Source: Actinoplanes palleronii
GTDB lineage: Bacteria > Actinomycetota > Actinomycetes > Mycobacteriales > Micromonosporaceae
DNA length: 64,000 nucleotides
Assembly: GCF_016862315.1 (NCBI RefSeq)
Contig: NZ_BOMS01000130.1
Coordinates: 25,544 to 89,543, forward strand
Direction: 5' to 3'
The notes below the pieces were generated by a model. It did no database searches. It was not told the origin of the DNA and saw only the letters and a program-made list of their open reading frames with translations. This document shows, one piece after another, positions 9,461 to 17,522 of this stretch; positions within the stretch are counted from its first letter, which is position 1; every line of letters begins with the position of its first letter. The position numbers and the translations under genes were made by a program.

Positions 9461-9522
9461 TGGTCCCGGTCAGACCCCCGCGAGGCCGCCACCACGCCGG
9501 GCCCAGCCGCGCCGCACGGTCA

Positions 9523-9579
9523 CCGGCTGGTTCTCAGGGGTGCCTCCGGCACCCCGAGAGACCCCTCACGACCAGCCGG
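9523..9579. repeat. hairpin repeat C, copy 1
   Basis: Outer arms CCGGCTGG (9523-9530) and CCAGCCGG (9572-9579) are perfect inverted copies. Inside them CAGGGGTGCCTC faces GAGAGACCCCT, giving a second stem. The same double hairpin, with the same inner words, occurs twice at 14023-14139. It lies downstream of the regulator gene on the minus strand and could also serve as a transcription terminator. Confidence 0.75.
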
Positions 9580-9629
9580 CGGCCCTTCGGGCGCGCCGCG
9601 GCCCGGACCGGCAGCCACCTCGCACGAGA

Positions 9630-9691
9630 CCGTCACGGGACGTGGCTCGTAGCCTGCGGGCGGGCGCTCCCTATCCGTACCGAAAAAAGGG
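9630..9691 (-). repeat. gene-end repeat B, copy 1
   Basis: Read on the minus strand this follows directly on the TAA stop of the CebR-like regulator gene: CCCTTTTTTCGGTACG, a short variable spacer, then GGAGCGCCCGCCCGCAGGCT, ACGAGCC and GTCCCGTGACGG. Near-identical copies follow other genes at 14190-14254 and 50915-50977. Confidence 0.8.
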
Positions 9692-10702
9692 TTAAGCGCT
9701 GCCACGCAGGATCAGGCGGGTGGGCATGACCGTCTCGCGCTCGACCGGCTCCTCGCCGTCCAGCTTCGCCAGCAGCAGCCGGACCGTCTCCTGGCCCATC
9801 TGCTCGACCGGCTGGTAGACGCTGGTCAGCGGCGGATCGGTGTGCCGGGCGATCACCGAGTCGTCGAAGCCGATCACGGCGACGTCCTCCGGCACCCGGC
9901 GGCCCGCGCGGCGCAGCACCCGCAGCGCACCGGCCGCCATCATGTCCGAGGCCGCGAACACCGCGTCCAGCTGCGGATAGTTGGTGAGCAGCCACTCCAT
10001 CGCCATCGCGCCGCTGATCTCGCCGAAGTCGCCGGCCGCGGCCGGGCCGTCGCCGACCACGTCGCGGTAGCCCTGGTAGCGGGCCACGCCGGGGGCCATG
10101 TCCATCGGGCCGGTGATCGTGGCGATGCAGCGGCGGCCCTGCTCACGCAGGTAGGACACCGCGGCCCGGGCGCCGCCCCGGTTGTCCGCGTCGACGAAGC
10201 TGACCGGTTCCGGGTGGACCGGGCGACCGACCCGGACCGTCGGCACGCCGCGCTCCTCGAGCAGCGCCGGCAGCGGATCGTCGCCGTGCAGCGACAGCAG
10301 CAGCGCGCCGTCGACGTGCTGGCGGGTCAGGTAGCCCTCGAGCTGGCGGCGTTCCTCCGGGGCCTGCGCGATCATCAGGACCATCTGCAGGTTCCGGGCG
10401 ACCAGCACGGACGAGACGGACTGCACGATCCGGCCGAAGAACGGCTCGGCGAAGAACCGCTCACCCGACTCGAAGACGACCAGGGCGATCGAGTCGGTGC
10501 GCTGGGTGACGAGCGCGCGGGCCGCGCGGTTCGGCACGTAGCCCAGGTCCTCGATGGCGTCCTGGACGAGTTTGCGGGCTTTCGGGCTGACCTGGGCCGA
10601 CCCGTTCACCACCCGGGAGACGGTGCCCCGGCCGACGCCGGCTCGCGCCGCGACCTCCTCCAGGGTCGGCCGCCCGGCCGAACGGTTGCTGTGGTCCCTC
10701 AT
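9692..10702 (-). CDS. LacI-family transcription regulator, CebR-like
   Basis: The start ATG 10702 is chosen over an upstream one because GGAAAGGA lies seven bases before it; this gives 336 residues. The N-terminal helix-turn-helix (about residues 11-35) reads PTLEEVAARAGVGRGTVSRV, followed by the hinge VPNRAARALV. The sugar-binding core has the LacI pattern with the phrase LLLSLHGDDPLP typical of CebR/BglR-like regulators of cello- and oligosaccharide genes in streptomycetes. A CebR-type palindrome (10795-10806) lies in its own promoter region, suggesting self-repression. Which sugar genes it controls is not visible nearby; the divergent neighbour is a GlxA-type regulator. Confidence 0.85.
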   Translation of the reverse strand: MRDHSNRSAGRPTLEEVAARAGVGRGTVSRVVNGSAQVSPKARKLVQDAIEDLGYVPNRAARALVTQRTDSIALVVFESGERFFAEPFFGRIVQSVSSVLVARNLQMVLMIAQAPEERRQLEGYLTRQHVDGALLLSLHGDDPLPALLEERGVPTVRVGRPVHPEPVSFVDADNRGGARAAVSYLREQGRRCIATITGPMDMAPGVARYQGYRDVVGDGPAAAGDFGEISGAMAMEWLLTNYPQLDAVFAASDMMAAGALRVLRRAGRRVPEDVAVIGFDDSVIARHTDPPLTSVYQPVEQMGQETVRLLLAKLDGEEPVERETVMPTRLILRGSA

Positions 10703-10768
10703 GGCCAGCCGTCCTTTCCGCGTCACCGGCTGGAGACAAGGTACAACCGCCGAGCCGCCGGGCCGATG

Positions 10769-10806
10769 ATTCTAGTGGTCGACTTTCGGACCGCGGGAGC
10801 GCTCTC
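10769..10806 (-). promoter_or_regulatory. candidate promoter and CebR-type operator of the LacI gene
   Basis: On the minus strand a TAGAAT word (10774-10769) can act as -10 element about 67 bases before the start codon. The palindrome GGGAGCGCTCTC at 10795-10806 overlaps the -35 zone. It differs by one base from GGGAGCGCTCCC, the core of the known CebR operator of Streptomyces. Repression by the adjacent CebR-like protein is inferred. Confidence 0.5.
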
Positions 10807-10902
10807 GGCATTCCGGTGGAAGGGGTGCGTGGCGGGATCCTTGCGGTTACCGCCGTTACAGCCACTTCCGGGGTACGCGCTCCGCCCGGCACAGTGGGTG
10901 GC

Positions 10903-11901
10903 ATGCCGGAACACAAGGTCGCCATGCTGGTTCTGCCCGGGGCCGCGCCCCTCGACGTCGGCATCCCCGCGCAGGTCTTCGCGCCACGGCACGGCCTGGG
11001 CTACCAGCCCGTGCCGTGCGCGGCCCAGCCCGGCGCGGTGCCCGGCCGGGACGGTCTGGGCTTCACCGTCGAGGCCGGTCTCGAGGCGTTCAACGACGCC
11101 GGCACGGTCATCGTGTGCGGCTTCCGGGACCCGACCGGCCCGATCGACGGCCGGGTGCTCGACGCGCTGCGGGCGGCCGCCTTCCGCGGCACCCGGATGG
11201 TGGCCATCTGCACCGGGGCGTTCGCGCTGGCCGCGGCCGGGGTGCTCGACGGCCGGCGGGCCACCACGCACTGGCAGATGGCCCCGGTGCTGGCCCGGGA
11301 GTACCCGAAGGTACGGGTCGACGGCGAGGTGCTCTTCGTCGACGAGGGCCAGGTGCTGACGTCGGCCGGGGTGGCCGCCGGGATCGACCTGTGCCTGCAC
11401 ATCGTCCGGCGTGACCACGGGGTGCGCGCGTCGAACACGATCGCCCGGGTGCTGGTGGCCGCGCCGTACCGCAGCGGCGGCCAGTCCCAGTACGTGCCGC
11501 GCAGCCTGCCCGAGCCGCTCGGCGACGTGTTCGCGGCGACCCGGGAGTGGGCGCTGCGGCATCTCGAGACGCCGCTCACGGTGGACGGGCTGGCCCGGCA
11601 CGCGGGGGTGTCGGCGCGGACGTTCGGGCGGCGCTTCGTCGAGGACACCGGGTACACGCCGATGCAGTGGGTGCTGCGGGCACGGGTGGACCTGGCCCGG
11701 GAGCTGCTCGAACGTACCGTCCTGGGTGTCGACCAGATCGCCGCACGGACCGGTGTCGGCACCGGCGCGAACCTGCGGATGCACTTCCAGCGGATCCTCG
11801 GCACCTCGCCGAGCGAGTACCGGCGGACATTCGCTGGCGGAAAGCTTACGACAGCTGACGTCCCGGCACCTGCCGGGCACCTGGCAGCGGCGGCACGCTG
11901 A
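10903..11901 (+). CDS. GlxA-type AraC-family regulator with DJ-1/PfpI domain
   Basis: This 332-residue protein starts at ATG 10903. Residues about 3-170 form a class I glutamine-amidotransferase-like DJ-1/PfpI domain, with the nucleophile-elbow-like AICTGAFALAAAGVLDGR and the following ATTHWQ. Residues about 215-315 are an AraC helix-turn-helix pair, with LARHAGVSARTFGRRF and a second helix pair ending GTSPSEYRRTF. Such proteins regulate metabolic genes in response to unknown ligands; the amidotransferase-like part is usually a sensor. The GAPDH gene begins five bases after its stop, so the two are probably translated from one message. Confidence 0.88.
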   Translation: MPEHKVAMLVLPGAAPLDVGIPAQVFAPRHGLGYQPVPCAAQPGAVPGRDGLGFTVEAGLEAFNDAGTVIVCGFRDPTGPIDGRVLDALRAAAFRGTRMVAICTGAFALAAAGVLDGRRATTHWQMAPVLAREYPKVRVDGEVLFVDEGQVLTSAGVAAGIDLCLHIVRRDHGVRASNTIARVLVAAPYRSGGQSQYVPRSLPEPLGDVFAATREWALRHLETPLTVDGLARHAGVSARTFGRRFVEDTGYTPMQWVLRARVDLARELLERTVLGVDQIAARTGVGTGANLRMHFQRILGTSPSEYRRTFAGGKLTTADVPAPAGHLAAAAR

Positions 11902-11905
11902 GGAC

Positions 11906-12898
11906 ATGACAACACGAGTGGCCGTCAACGGCTTCGGACGCATCGGGCGCAACGTTCTCCGCGCCGCCGCCGGCAGTGACGTCGAGATCGTCGCGATCAA
12001 CGACCTGACCGACCCGGGCACCCTCGCGCACCTGTTGCGCTACGACAGCTCGCTGGGCCGGTTCGCCGGCACCGTCGAGGCGCACGAGGACCACCTGCTC
12101 GTCGACGGCCGCCGGATCGAGGTGACCGCCGTCCGCGACCCGGCCGAGCTGCCGTGGAAGGAGTTCGGCGTGGACGTCGCGCTGGAGTCGACCGGCCGGT
12201 TCACCGCCGCCGCCGACGCCCGCGCGCACCTGGCCGCCGGCGCGCGCAAGGTGCTGGTCAGCGCCCCGTCGAAGGGCGCCGACCTGACCGTGGCGTACGG
12301 CCTGAACCACGGCGACTACGACCCGGCCGCGCACGACGTGGTCTCGAACGCGTCCTGCACCACGAACGGCCTCGCCCCGATCGCGTCGGTCCTCGACGAC
12401 CTGGCCGGCATCGAGACCGGTTCGATGACGACGATCCACGCGTACACCCAGGAGCAGAACCTGCAGGACGGCCCGCACCGTGACCTGCGCCGGGCCCGCG
12501 CCGCCGCGCTGAACATCGCGCCGACCACGACCGGCGCGGCCACCGCGATCGGCGTGGTGCTGCCCCGGCTGGCCGGCAAGCTCACCGGGTACTCGGTGCG
12601 GGTGCCGGTCCCGGTCGGCTCGCTCGTCGAGCTGAACGCGATCGTCGAGCGCCCGGTCACCGCCCACGAGATCAACAGTGCGTTCGAGGCGGCCGCGCAC
12701 GGCCCGCTGCGCGGCATCCTGGAGTTCTCCGCCGACCCGCTGGTCTCCACCGACATCACCGGCAACCCGGCATCGTCGATCTTCGACTCGCTGCTCACCA
12801 CCGCGAACGGCCGTCTGGTGAAGGTGGTCGCCTGGTACGACAACGAGTGGGGCTTCGCCAACCGGGTGATCGACACGCTCTCCCTGCTGGGTCGTTAG
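11906..12898 (+). CDS. gap: type I glyceraldehyde-3-phosphate dehydrogenase
   Basis: The 330-residue protein begins MTTRVAVNGFGRIGRN at ATG 11906, with GAGG just before it overlapping the end of the regulator gene. The Rossmann motif NGFGRIGRN, the catalytic cysteine in SNASCTTNGLAP (near residue 150), the phosphate-site histidine region TIHAYTQEQN, the RARAAALNIAPTTTGAA segment and the C-terminal WYDNEWGFANR are all present. It interconverts glyceraldehyde 3-phosphate and 1,3-bisphosphoglycerate with NAD(P) in the cytoplasm. Its place beside a GlxA regulator, away from pgk and tpi, suggests a second, conditionally used isozyme; that role is inferred. Confidence 0.95.
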   Translation: MTTRVAVNGFGRIGRNVLRAAAGSDVEIVAINDLTDPGTLAHLLRYDSSLGRFAGTVEAHEDHLLVDGRRIEVTAVRDPAELPWKEFGVDVALESTGRFTAAADARAHLAAGARKVLVSAPSKGADLTVAYGLNHGDYDPAAHDVVSNASCTTNGLAPIASVLDDLAGIETGSMTTIHAYTQEQNLQDGPHRDLRRARAAALNIAPTTTGAATAIGVVLPRLAGKLTGYSVRVPVPVGSLVELNAIVERPVTAHEINSAFEAAAHGPLRGILEFSADPLVSTDITGNPASSIFDSLLTTANGRLVKVVAWYDNEWGFANRVIDTLSLLGR

Positions 12899-12929
12899 CT
12901 CCGGCCACACGGCATCCGGCCGGCTTATC

Positions 12930-12935
12930 TATGCT
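12930..12935 (+). promoter_or_regulatory. candidate -10 element for a leaderless LacI transcript
   Basis: The word TATGCT ends six bases before the ATG at 12942, and there is no purine-rich ribosome site between them. This spacing would place transcription start at or next to the start codon, a common arrangement in actinobacteria. It is a weak signal on its own. Confidence 0.3.
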
Positions 12936-12941
12936 GTCCGG

Positions 12942-13958
12942 ATGGCGGTCACCCTGTCCGATGTCGCCCGGCTGGCCGGGGTCTCCCCCGCCACCGTCTC
13001 CCGCGTGATCAACGACAGCGCCAAGAAGGTCGCTCCTGAGCTCCGGGAGCGCGTGCTGGCCGCCGTCGCCGAGTTGCACTACGTGCCGAACGCGCACGCG
13101 CAGAACGTCGCCCGGCCGCGCAAGTCCGCGGTCGGGGTGATCGTGCACGACGTCTCCGACCCGTACTTCGCCGAGATCACCCGGGGCCTGCAGCGGCAGG
13201 CCGGCGCGCACGACCGGCTGCTGGTGATCTGCAACAGCTACCGGGAGCCGGAGCGCGAGCTGGCCTATGTGGCGCTGCTGCGCGCCCAGCAGGTGCACGC
13301 GCTGATCCTGGCCGGTTCCGGCTATCACGACGACGCGTTCACCGCCCGGCTCAACGGGGAGCTGAACGCGTACCAGCAGGGTGGCGGCCGGGTCGCGGTG
13401 ATCGGCCGGCACGAGCTGGTCGGCAGCGCGGTGCTGCCGGCCAACGAGACCGGGGCGTACCAGCTGGGCTGCCGCGTCCTCGGCCTCGGCCACCGCCGGA
13501 TCGGCGTGATCGCCGGCCCGCGCGCGCTGACCACCACCACCGACCGCCTCACCGGCATCCGCCGCGCCGCCGCCGAGCTGGGCGTGCCGCTCCCGCCGGA
13601 CCAGATCGTCTACGCCGACTTCACCCGCGACGGCGGCGCCACCGCGGCCACCGAGCTGCTCGCCGCCGCCCCCGGCCTGACCGCGATCCTGGCCCTGAAC
13701 GACTCGATGGCCGTCGGCACCCTGGCCACCCTCCGCGACCGCGGCATCGGCGTCCCCGACCAGATCTCGGTGACCGGTTTCGACGACATGCCGATCGCCC
13801 GCGACGTGACGCCGGCCCTGACCACGGTCCGGCTCCCCCTGGTCGGCATGGGCGAACGAGCCATGGCGCTGGCCCTGGGCGACGACCCCGGCCCGATCTC
13901 CGAACCCGCCACCGCCGAAATCATCTGGCGTTCCAGCTGCACCGCCCCCTCCCTCTGA
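12942..13958 (+). CDS. LacI-family transcription regulator
   Basis: The 338-residue protein has the helix-turn-helix at its very N-terminus (VTLSDVARLAGVSPATVSRV) and the hinge VPNAHAQNVARP. The core is a periplasmic-binding-like sugar domain with the late LacI signature SVTGFDDMPIARDVTP. It should be a DNA-binding repressor responding to a carbohydrate or related effector. No catabolic genes adjoin it: upstream is the GAPDH gene, 43 bases away on the same strand, and downstream lies repeat DNA. Its targets are therefore unknown. Confidence 0.88.
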   Translation: MAVTLSDVARLAGVSPATVSRVINDSAKKVAPELRERVLAAVAELHYVPNAHAQNVARPRKSAVGVIVHDVSDPYFAEITRGLQRQAGAHDRLLVICNSYREPERELAYVALLRAQQVHALILAGSGYHDDAFTARLNGELNAYQQGGGRVAVIGRHELVGSAVLPANETGAYQLGCRVLGLGHRRIGVIAGPRALTTTTDRLTGIRRAAAELGVPLPPDQIVYADFTRDGGATAATELLAAAPGLTAILALNDSMAVGTLATLRDRGIGVPDQISVTGFDDMPIARDVTPALTTVRLPLVGMGERAMALALGDDPGPISEPATAEIIWRSSCTAPSL

Positions 13959-14022
13959 CCCCACCGAACCATCCGCAACCCCAGACCGCTCCGCCCCGGG
14001 CCGCAGCGCGCGTCCCGCTGCC

Positions 14023-14139
14023 CGGCTGGCTTCCAGGGGTGCCTCAGGGGCCACGACACACCCCCAGCAACCAGCCGAACAGCTCGGGCTGGCCCCCAGA
14101 GGTGCCTCAGGGGCTGCGAGACACCCCTGGCAACCAGCC
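14023..14139. repeat. hairpin repeat C, copies 2 and 3 in tandem
   Basis: Two hairpins stand side by side between convergent genes. Copy 2 runs from CGGCTGG (14023-14029) to CCAGCCG (14071-14077); copy 3 from GGCTGG (14087-14092) to CCAGCC (14134-14139). Both contain AGGGGTGCCTCAGGGG or AGAGGTGCCTCAGGGG facing ACACCCC words. They match copy 1 at 9523-9579 and probably help stop transcription from both sides. Confidence 0.75.
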
Positions 14140-14189
14140 GGCTGCGTGGGGGCGCGCTGCGGTCGGGGGTGAGGGCGGTGTCGCGGGGC

Positions 14190-14254
14190 CTCACGGGCGG
14201 GACTCGGCTTGTAGCCTGCGGACGGGCGCTCCGTAATTCGTACCCAATGGGGTT
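14190..14254 (-). repeat. gene-end repeat B, copy 2
   Basis: Directly after the stop of the small membrane-protein gene, the minus strand reads CCCCATTGGGTACG, a spacer, then GGAGCGCCCGTCCGCAGGCT and ACAAGCCGAGTCCCG. This matches copies 1 and 3 with a handful of changes. As at 9523-9691, a C hairpin lies just beyond it, so B and C travel or persist together. Confidence 0.75.
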
Positions 14255-14701
14255 TTAATCCAGCAGCCAGCGGAGCAGGCCGTTGCCGTAAGGGGTGGCG
14301 GCCAGCGCGATCAGAATCAGCCAGATCACGGTGAGCACGGCCAGCTGGAGGGACGTGCGCCGATCGCCGGACCGCCAGGTGTGCGCCAGCGTCGCGGCGC
14401 CGAGCAGCAGCATCGCGATGCCGATCGGATAGATCAGCCAGGCGATCAGCCGGCACCCTCCGAAGATCCAGACCAGCGGGTTGACCAGCGAGTCCGGGCC
14501 GACACCGGGCAGCGAGTCCTTCGGGTCGCCGAGGCGCTCCAGGCCGGGGTGCAGGATCGCCCCGAGGTCGTCCGCGCGCACCGCCGCCAGGATCAGGACC
14601 ACGAAACTGCCCATCAGGTACGCGATCAGAAACGCCACCTGGACCCAGACGACCGCGCGTCCGGGCCTGGAGGTCCGGCGGTCCCGGGCGAGATCGGTCA
14701 T
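14255..14701 (-). CDS. hypothetical membrane protein, three spans
   Basis: A 148-residue protein starting at ATG 14701. A basic N-terminal stretch precedes three membrane helices (about residues 17-40, 75-103 and 113-135), with an outside loop containing ILHPGLERLGDPKDSLPG between the first two. No enzymatic motif is visible and I do not recognise the family. It stands alone, with repeat DNA downstream and a strong hairpin upstream. Confidence 0.65.
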   Translation of the reverse strand: MTDLARDRRTSRPGRAVVWVQVAFLIAYLMGSFVVLILAAVRADDLGAILHPGLERLGDPKDSLPGVGPDSLVNPLVWIFGGCRLIAWLIYPIGIAMLLLGAATLAHTWRSGDRRTSLQLAVLTVIWLILIALAATPYGNGLLRWLLD

Positions 14702-14753
14702 GCCGGCAATGTACCCAGATCTCGGCGCGCTGGTCGTCCCCGGATACGCCGAA

Positions 14754-14777
14754 GCGGCCCTGGAGTTCCAGGGCCGC
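14754..14777. terminator. strong hairpin, probable terminator
   Basis: GCGGCCCTGGA (14754-14764) and TCCAGGGCCGC (14767-14777) form a perfect 11-bp stem with only two bases between the arms. It lies 15 bases past the stop of the large membrane-protein gene read on the minus strand. There is no U-run, which is normal for actinobacterial terminators. Confidence 0.65.
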
Positions 14778-14792
14778 CTCGATCGATCACGT

Positions 14793-16976
14793 TCAGGCCG
14801 GAGTGCTCTCCGCGGCCTGGTCCTCGATGGCCGCCCGGATCCGGTCGGCCTGGAGGCGGCTCTTGACGCCGGTCAGCGCGGTCACCCGGTAACGGGTGAG
14901 CTTGCCGGTGGTGCGCAGGTGCTCGTGCAGCTGGACGCCGTACTGCTCGAGGACCTCCTCGTCGCTCGGCCCGCGGCCACCCTGCGGCCGGGGCAGCAGG
15001 TGCATCCACGGCTGGTCGGCGCCGGACGGCTGACCGCCGAGCGCGGAGAGGTAGTCGCTGACGAACTCGCGGACGGTGGCCTCGTCGAGGCGCGGCACGC
15101 TCGGCGCGAGCATCATGGCGAGCTCGCGGGCGTCGGTGACGTCGCTGCCCTCCATCTCCTCGATCAGCGCGGTCCGCAGGTCCTCGATCGCCGCCATCCA
15201 GACCGCCGAGCCCACCGGCGCGGTGACCGGCTCGGGGAGCAGGTCCCGCCACGGATACGCGGCGTCGCCGGGCTCGCCGTTCATCTCGCGCACGTAGTCG
15301 TTGACGAACGACCGGACGACGCCCTCGCCGAGGTCCGGGACCCGCGGGGCCAGGGAGCGGACCAGCTCGGCGACCCGGGAGTAGGTCATCTCGGGCAGGT
15401 TGTCCGCGGTGACCTCGCTGGCGACCATGCGGCTGAGGCGTTCGACGGCGAGCCGCCACCACGGGGAGCCGACGATGTTGACGGCGCGCTGGGCGCCGGT
15501 CGGGGTGGCCGCCCAGGACGGCAGGTTGTGCTGCCCGTTCGTGCCGTTGGTGCCGTTGGAGCCGTTCGTGCTGTTGGAGCCGTTGGTGCCGTTGGTGCCG
15601 TCGGCGCTGTGACTGCCGTTGGTGCCGTTCGAGGGCGCGGCCACATACGGGCGGGGCGCGGGAATCGCCGGGATGGAGCCGAGCACGGCCGGGACCGCGC
15701 CGGGCACCGCGACGTCCTCGGCGGACCGGCGCTGGGCCGGCACCTCGGCGCCGTTCGCCGGCATGCCGAGCATCTCCTCCGGGGTCACCGCCGCGGCCAG
15801 CCGCTCACCCAGGCTGCCGGACTCGGCGGTCGAGTTCACCAGCGCGGCGAGCCTCGCGACCGTCGGCCGGACCGGCCCTTGTTCGTCAGCCTCAAGCGAA
15901 GCCGAAGCCGAAGCCGAAGCCGGGGCCGGGGCCGGAGCGGCCGCGGCAACAACCGGCGAGCTGGCCACCGGCGCGACCGGAGCGGTCGGCGCGGCAGCCG
16001 GCGGCATGAACTGCACCGGCTGCACCGGCTGCGCGGGCTGCCCCGAGGACACCGGCGGCGCCGACGGGACCGCGGGGGCGGACCGGATCGGCTCGGTGAC
16101 CGGCTCGGCTGCCGCCGCCACCGTCGCGACCGGCGCGGCCGCAGCGGGCAGCAGGGCCACCGGCGCCGCCGGCCGCGCGTCGGCCGGGATCAGCAGGTCC
16201 ATCACCCGCTGGATCCGGGCGAGCTGCTCGATGACCTCCTCGACCTCCGGCTCACCGGCGGTACGGGCGTCCTTCAGCAGGCGGTTGCGCCACCACGACT
16301 TCGGCCAGCGGGCCGAGCTGACCCGGTGGTGGTTGACCACCATCCGGCGCACCTGCCGCTCGTTGCCCATCCGGGCCAGGTCCGGGTCGTCGTCCGGGAT
16401 CAGCCAGCCCCAGCGCTCGGCGAGACGCCGCGGGCTGTACGCGAACCGGCCACGCCGGACCCGCTGCCCCGCCGCGGTCAGCGCCGCCCACCACATCAGG
16501 AAGATCACGCAGGGCACCGCGAGACGCAGCAGCTTCTCGGTGCCGGTGACCGCGTTGCTGGCCACGATGACACCGGACACGCCGGCGATCAGGGCGGCGA
16601 TCCACAGCATCGGGCCGGGGTGGCCGGGTGTCTCGATCCGGCCGTCCTCGCCGTAGACCGAGGTGTTGCGGTACTGCTCGGCGGCGAGACTGGTCGCGGT
16701 GAGGAAGCAGATCTCGAAGACCGCGAAGACCAGTACCGCGAAGACCTTGGGCAGGTTCAGCTGGTCGGTGGCGATCACCCACATGCCCTCGGCGTTGAGC
16801 AGCAGCGCCAGGTTCATGCTGAACGACAGGGCGATCGGGCGCAGCGGCTTGCCGGACCGTTTCGCCCAGATCGCGAAGCTGATCAGCAGGAGCACGCCGA
16901 GCACGCCTCCGGCCAGACTCGCCAGGGCGGCGTAGTCCGTCCAGAAGTTGCCTATCTGGGCGTTGAGGTCTTTCAT
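14793..16976 (-). CDS. large membrane protein with low-complexity linker, SpdB/DUF2637-like N-terminus
   Basis: The 727-residue product starts at ATG 16976, overlapping the stop of the previous gene as ATGA. Residues 1-190 hold four to five membrane helices; a basic, aspartate-containing block follows (WLIPDDDPDLARMGN). From about 265 to 490 comes an Ala/Pro-rich then Asn-Gly-Thr-Ser-rich linker. The C-terminal third contains two diverged copies of a 50-residue helical unit (SLAPRVPDLGEGVVRSF and MLAPSVPRLDEATVREF) and ends in a winged-helix-like segment, LRTTGKLTRYRVTALTGVKS. The N-terminal layout recalls spread and DUF2637-type proteins of actinomycete conjugative elements; no integrase or relaxase is nearby. 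Function unknown. Confidence 0.7.
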   Translation of the reverse strand: MKDLNAQIGNFWTDYAALASLAGGVLGVLLLISFAIWAKRSGKPLRPIALSFSMNLALLLNAEGMWVIATDQLNLPKVFAVLVFAVFEICFLTATSLAAEQYRNTSVYGEDGRIETPGHPGPMLWIAALIAGVSGVIVASNAVTGTEKLLRLAVPCVIFLMWWAALTAAGQRVRRGRFAYSPRRLAERWGWLIPDDDPDLARMGNERQVRRMVVNHHRVSSARWPKSWWRNRLLKDARTAGEPEVEEVIEQLARIQRVMDLLIPADARPAAPVALLPAAAAPVATVAAAAEPVTEPIRSAPAVPSAPPVSSGQPAQPVQPVQFMPPAAAPTAPVAPVASSPVVAAAAPAPAPASASASASLEADEQGPVRPTVARLAALVNSTAESGSLGERLAAAVTPEEMLGMPANGAEVPAQRRSAEDVAVPGAVPAVLGSIPAIPAPRPYVAAPSNGTNGSHSADGTNGTNGSNSTNGSNGTNGTNGQHNLPSWAATPTGAQRAVNIVGSPWWRLAVERLSRMVASEVTADNLPEMTYSRVAELVRSLAPRVPDLGEGVVRSFVNDYVREMNGEPGDAAYPWRDLLPEPVTAPVGSAVWMAAIEDLRTALIEEMEGSDVTDARELAMMLAPSVPRLDEATVREFVSDYLSALGGQPSGADQPWMHLLPRPQGGRGPSDEEVLEQYGVQLHEHLRTTGKLTRYRVTALTGVKSRLQADRIRAAIEDQAAESTPA

Positions 16977-17392
16977 CCGGGGGAGCCCTTCATCGGAACC
17001 GGAAGGTACGCGTCGAGTGCGGCCGCGATCAGCGCGGACCGGTTGCCGGCGGTGTGCGTGCAGGCCAGCCCGTCGATGACGGCGAGGTTCTCCGGGTTGG
17101 GCCGGATCGACACCTGCACCTGGTCCTCACGGTGCTGCCGGCGCGCGGGTCGCTGGGCCACGAAAATGCCGTCCTGGGCGTGCTCCGGCAGGGGGTTGCC
17201 GGTGAGCTCGGCCAGGCGGTGATGGGTGTCGTTGAGTGCGTCGAAGACGATCTGGGTGTGTGACCGACCGGCCGCCGCGGAGTGTTCCCGGAGCCGGGAC
17301 CGCAGGCTGACCGCGAGATAGACGACCACGCTGCTGGCGGTGATCGTGCGTGCACTGCCTGGCACCGCGGGTCCTCCTCGTCGTCGGGGCAT
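16973..17392 (-). CDS. small DNA-binding-like protein with two ribbon-helix-helix segments
   Basis: This 139-residue protein precedes the large membrane protein and overlaps it by ATGA. Two segments look like ribbon-helix-helix units: an N-terminal one around VVYLAVSLRSRLREHSAAAG and a C-terminal one around QVSIRPNPENLAVIDGL followed by NRSALIAAALDAYL. A tandem arrangement would suit a repressor or partition/plasmid-type DNA-binding protein. The start ATG 17392 has only a weak ribosome site and a shorter form is possible. Family assignment is inferred from the beta-strand plus helix pattern. Confidence 0.6.
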   Translation of the reverse strand: MPRRRGGPAVPGSARTITASSVVVYLAVSLRSRLREHSAAAGRSHTQIVFDALNDTHHRLAELTGNPLPEHAQDGIFVAQRPARRQHREDQVQVSIRPNPENLAVIDGLACTHTAGNRSALIAAALDAYLPVPMKGSPG

Positions 17393-17522
17393 TCTTGCTG
17401 GCGCGGATTTCTATCACGTAACCGCCCCCGCACGCGAAAGCGAGTGCTATCCGATAGCTACCGGCCCCATTGGAGGACGACAGGTCTGGGCCGGGTGGCG
17501 ATCACCGGGCAGAATCGTCGGT

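Larger units (their letters stand above)
9265..9691. other. 427-bp intergenic space filled with repeat elements A, C and B
   Basis: No gene is seen here. The space between the kinase start and the end of the CebR-like regulator gene holds copy A1 (9326-9460), hairpin C1 (9523-9579) and copy B1 (9630-9691), described separately. The kinase promoter must lie within about 60 bases of 9264 or inside the A copy. Long frames through this stretch are Arg/Pro/Gly-rich shadows and overlap the repeats. Confidence 0.7.

Noticed and set aside
9265..9495. Longer N-terminus for the Ser/Thr kinase starting at 9495
   Set aside because: The added 77 residues are Arg/Ser-rich, pass through repeat A and do not resemble any kinase N-terminus.
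15530..15620. Minisatellite or CRISPR-like array of CCGTTGGTGCCGTT units
   Set aside because: The units are in frame with the large membrane protein and encode its Asn-Gly-Thr-Ser linker; there are no spacers of constant length.
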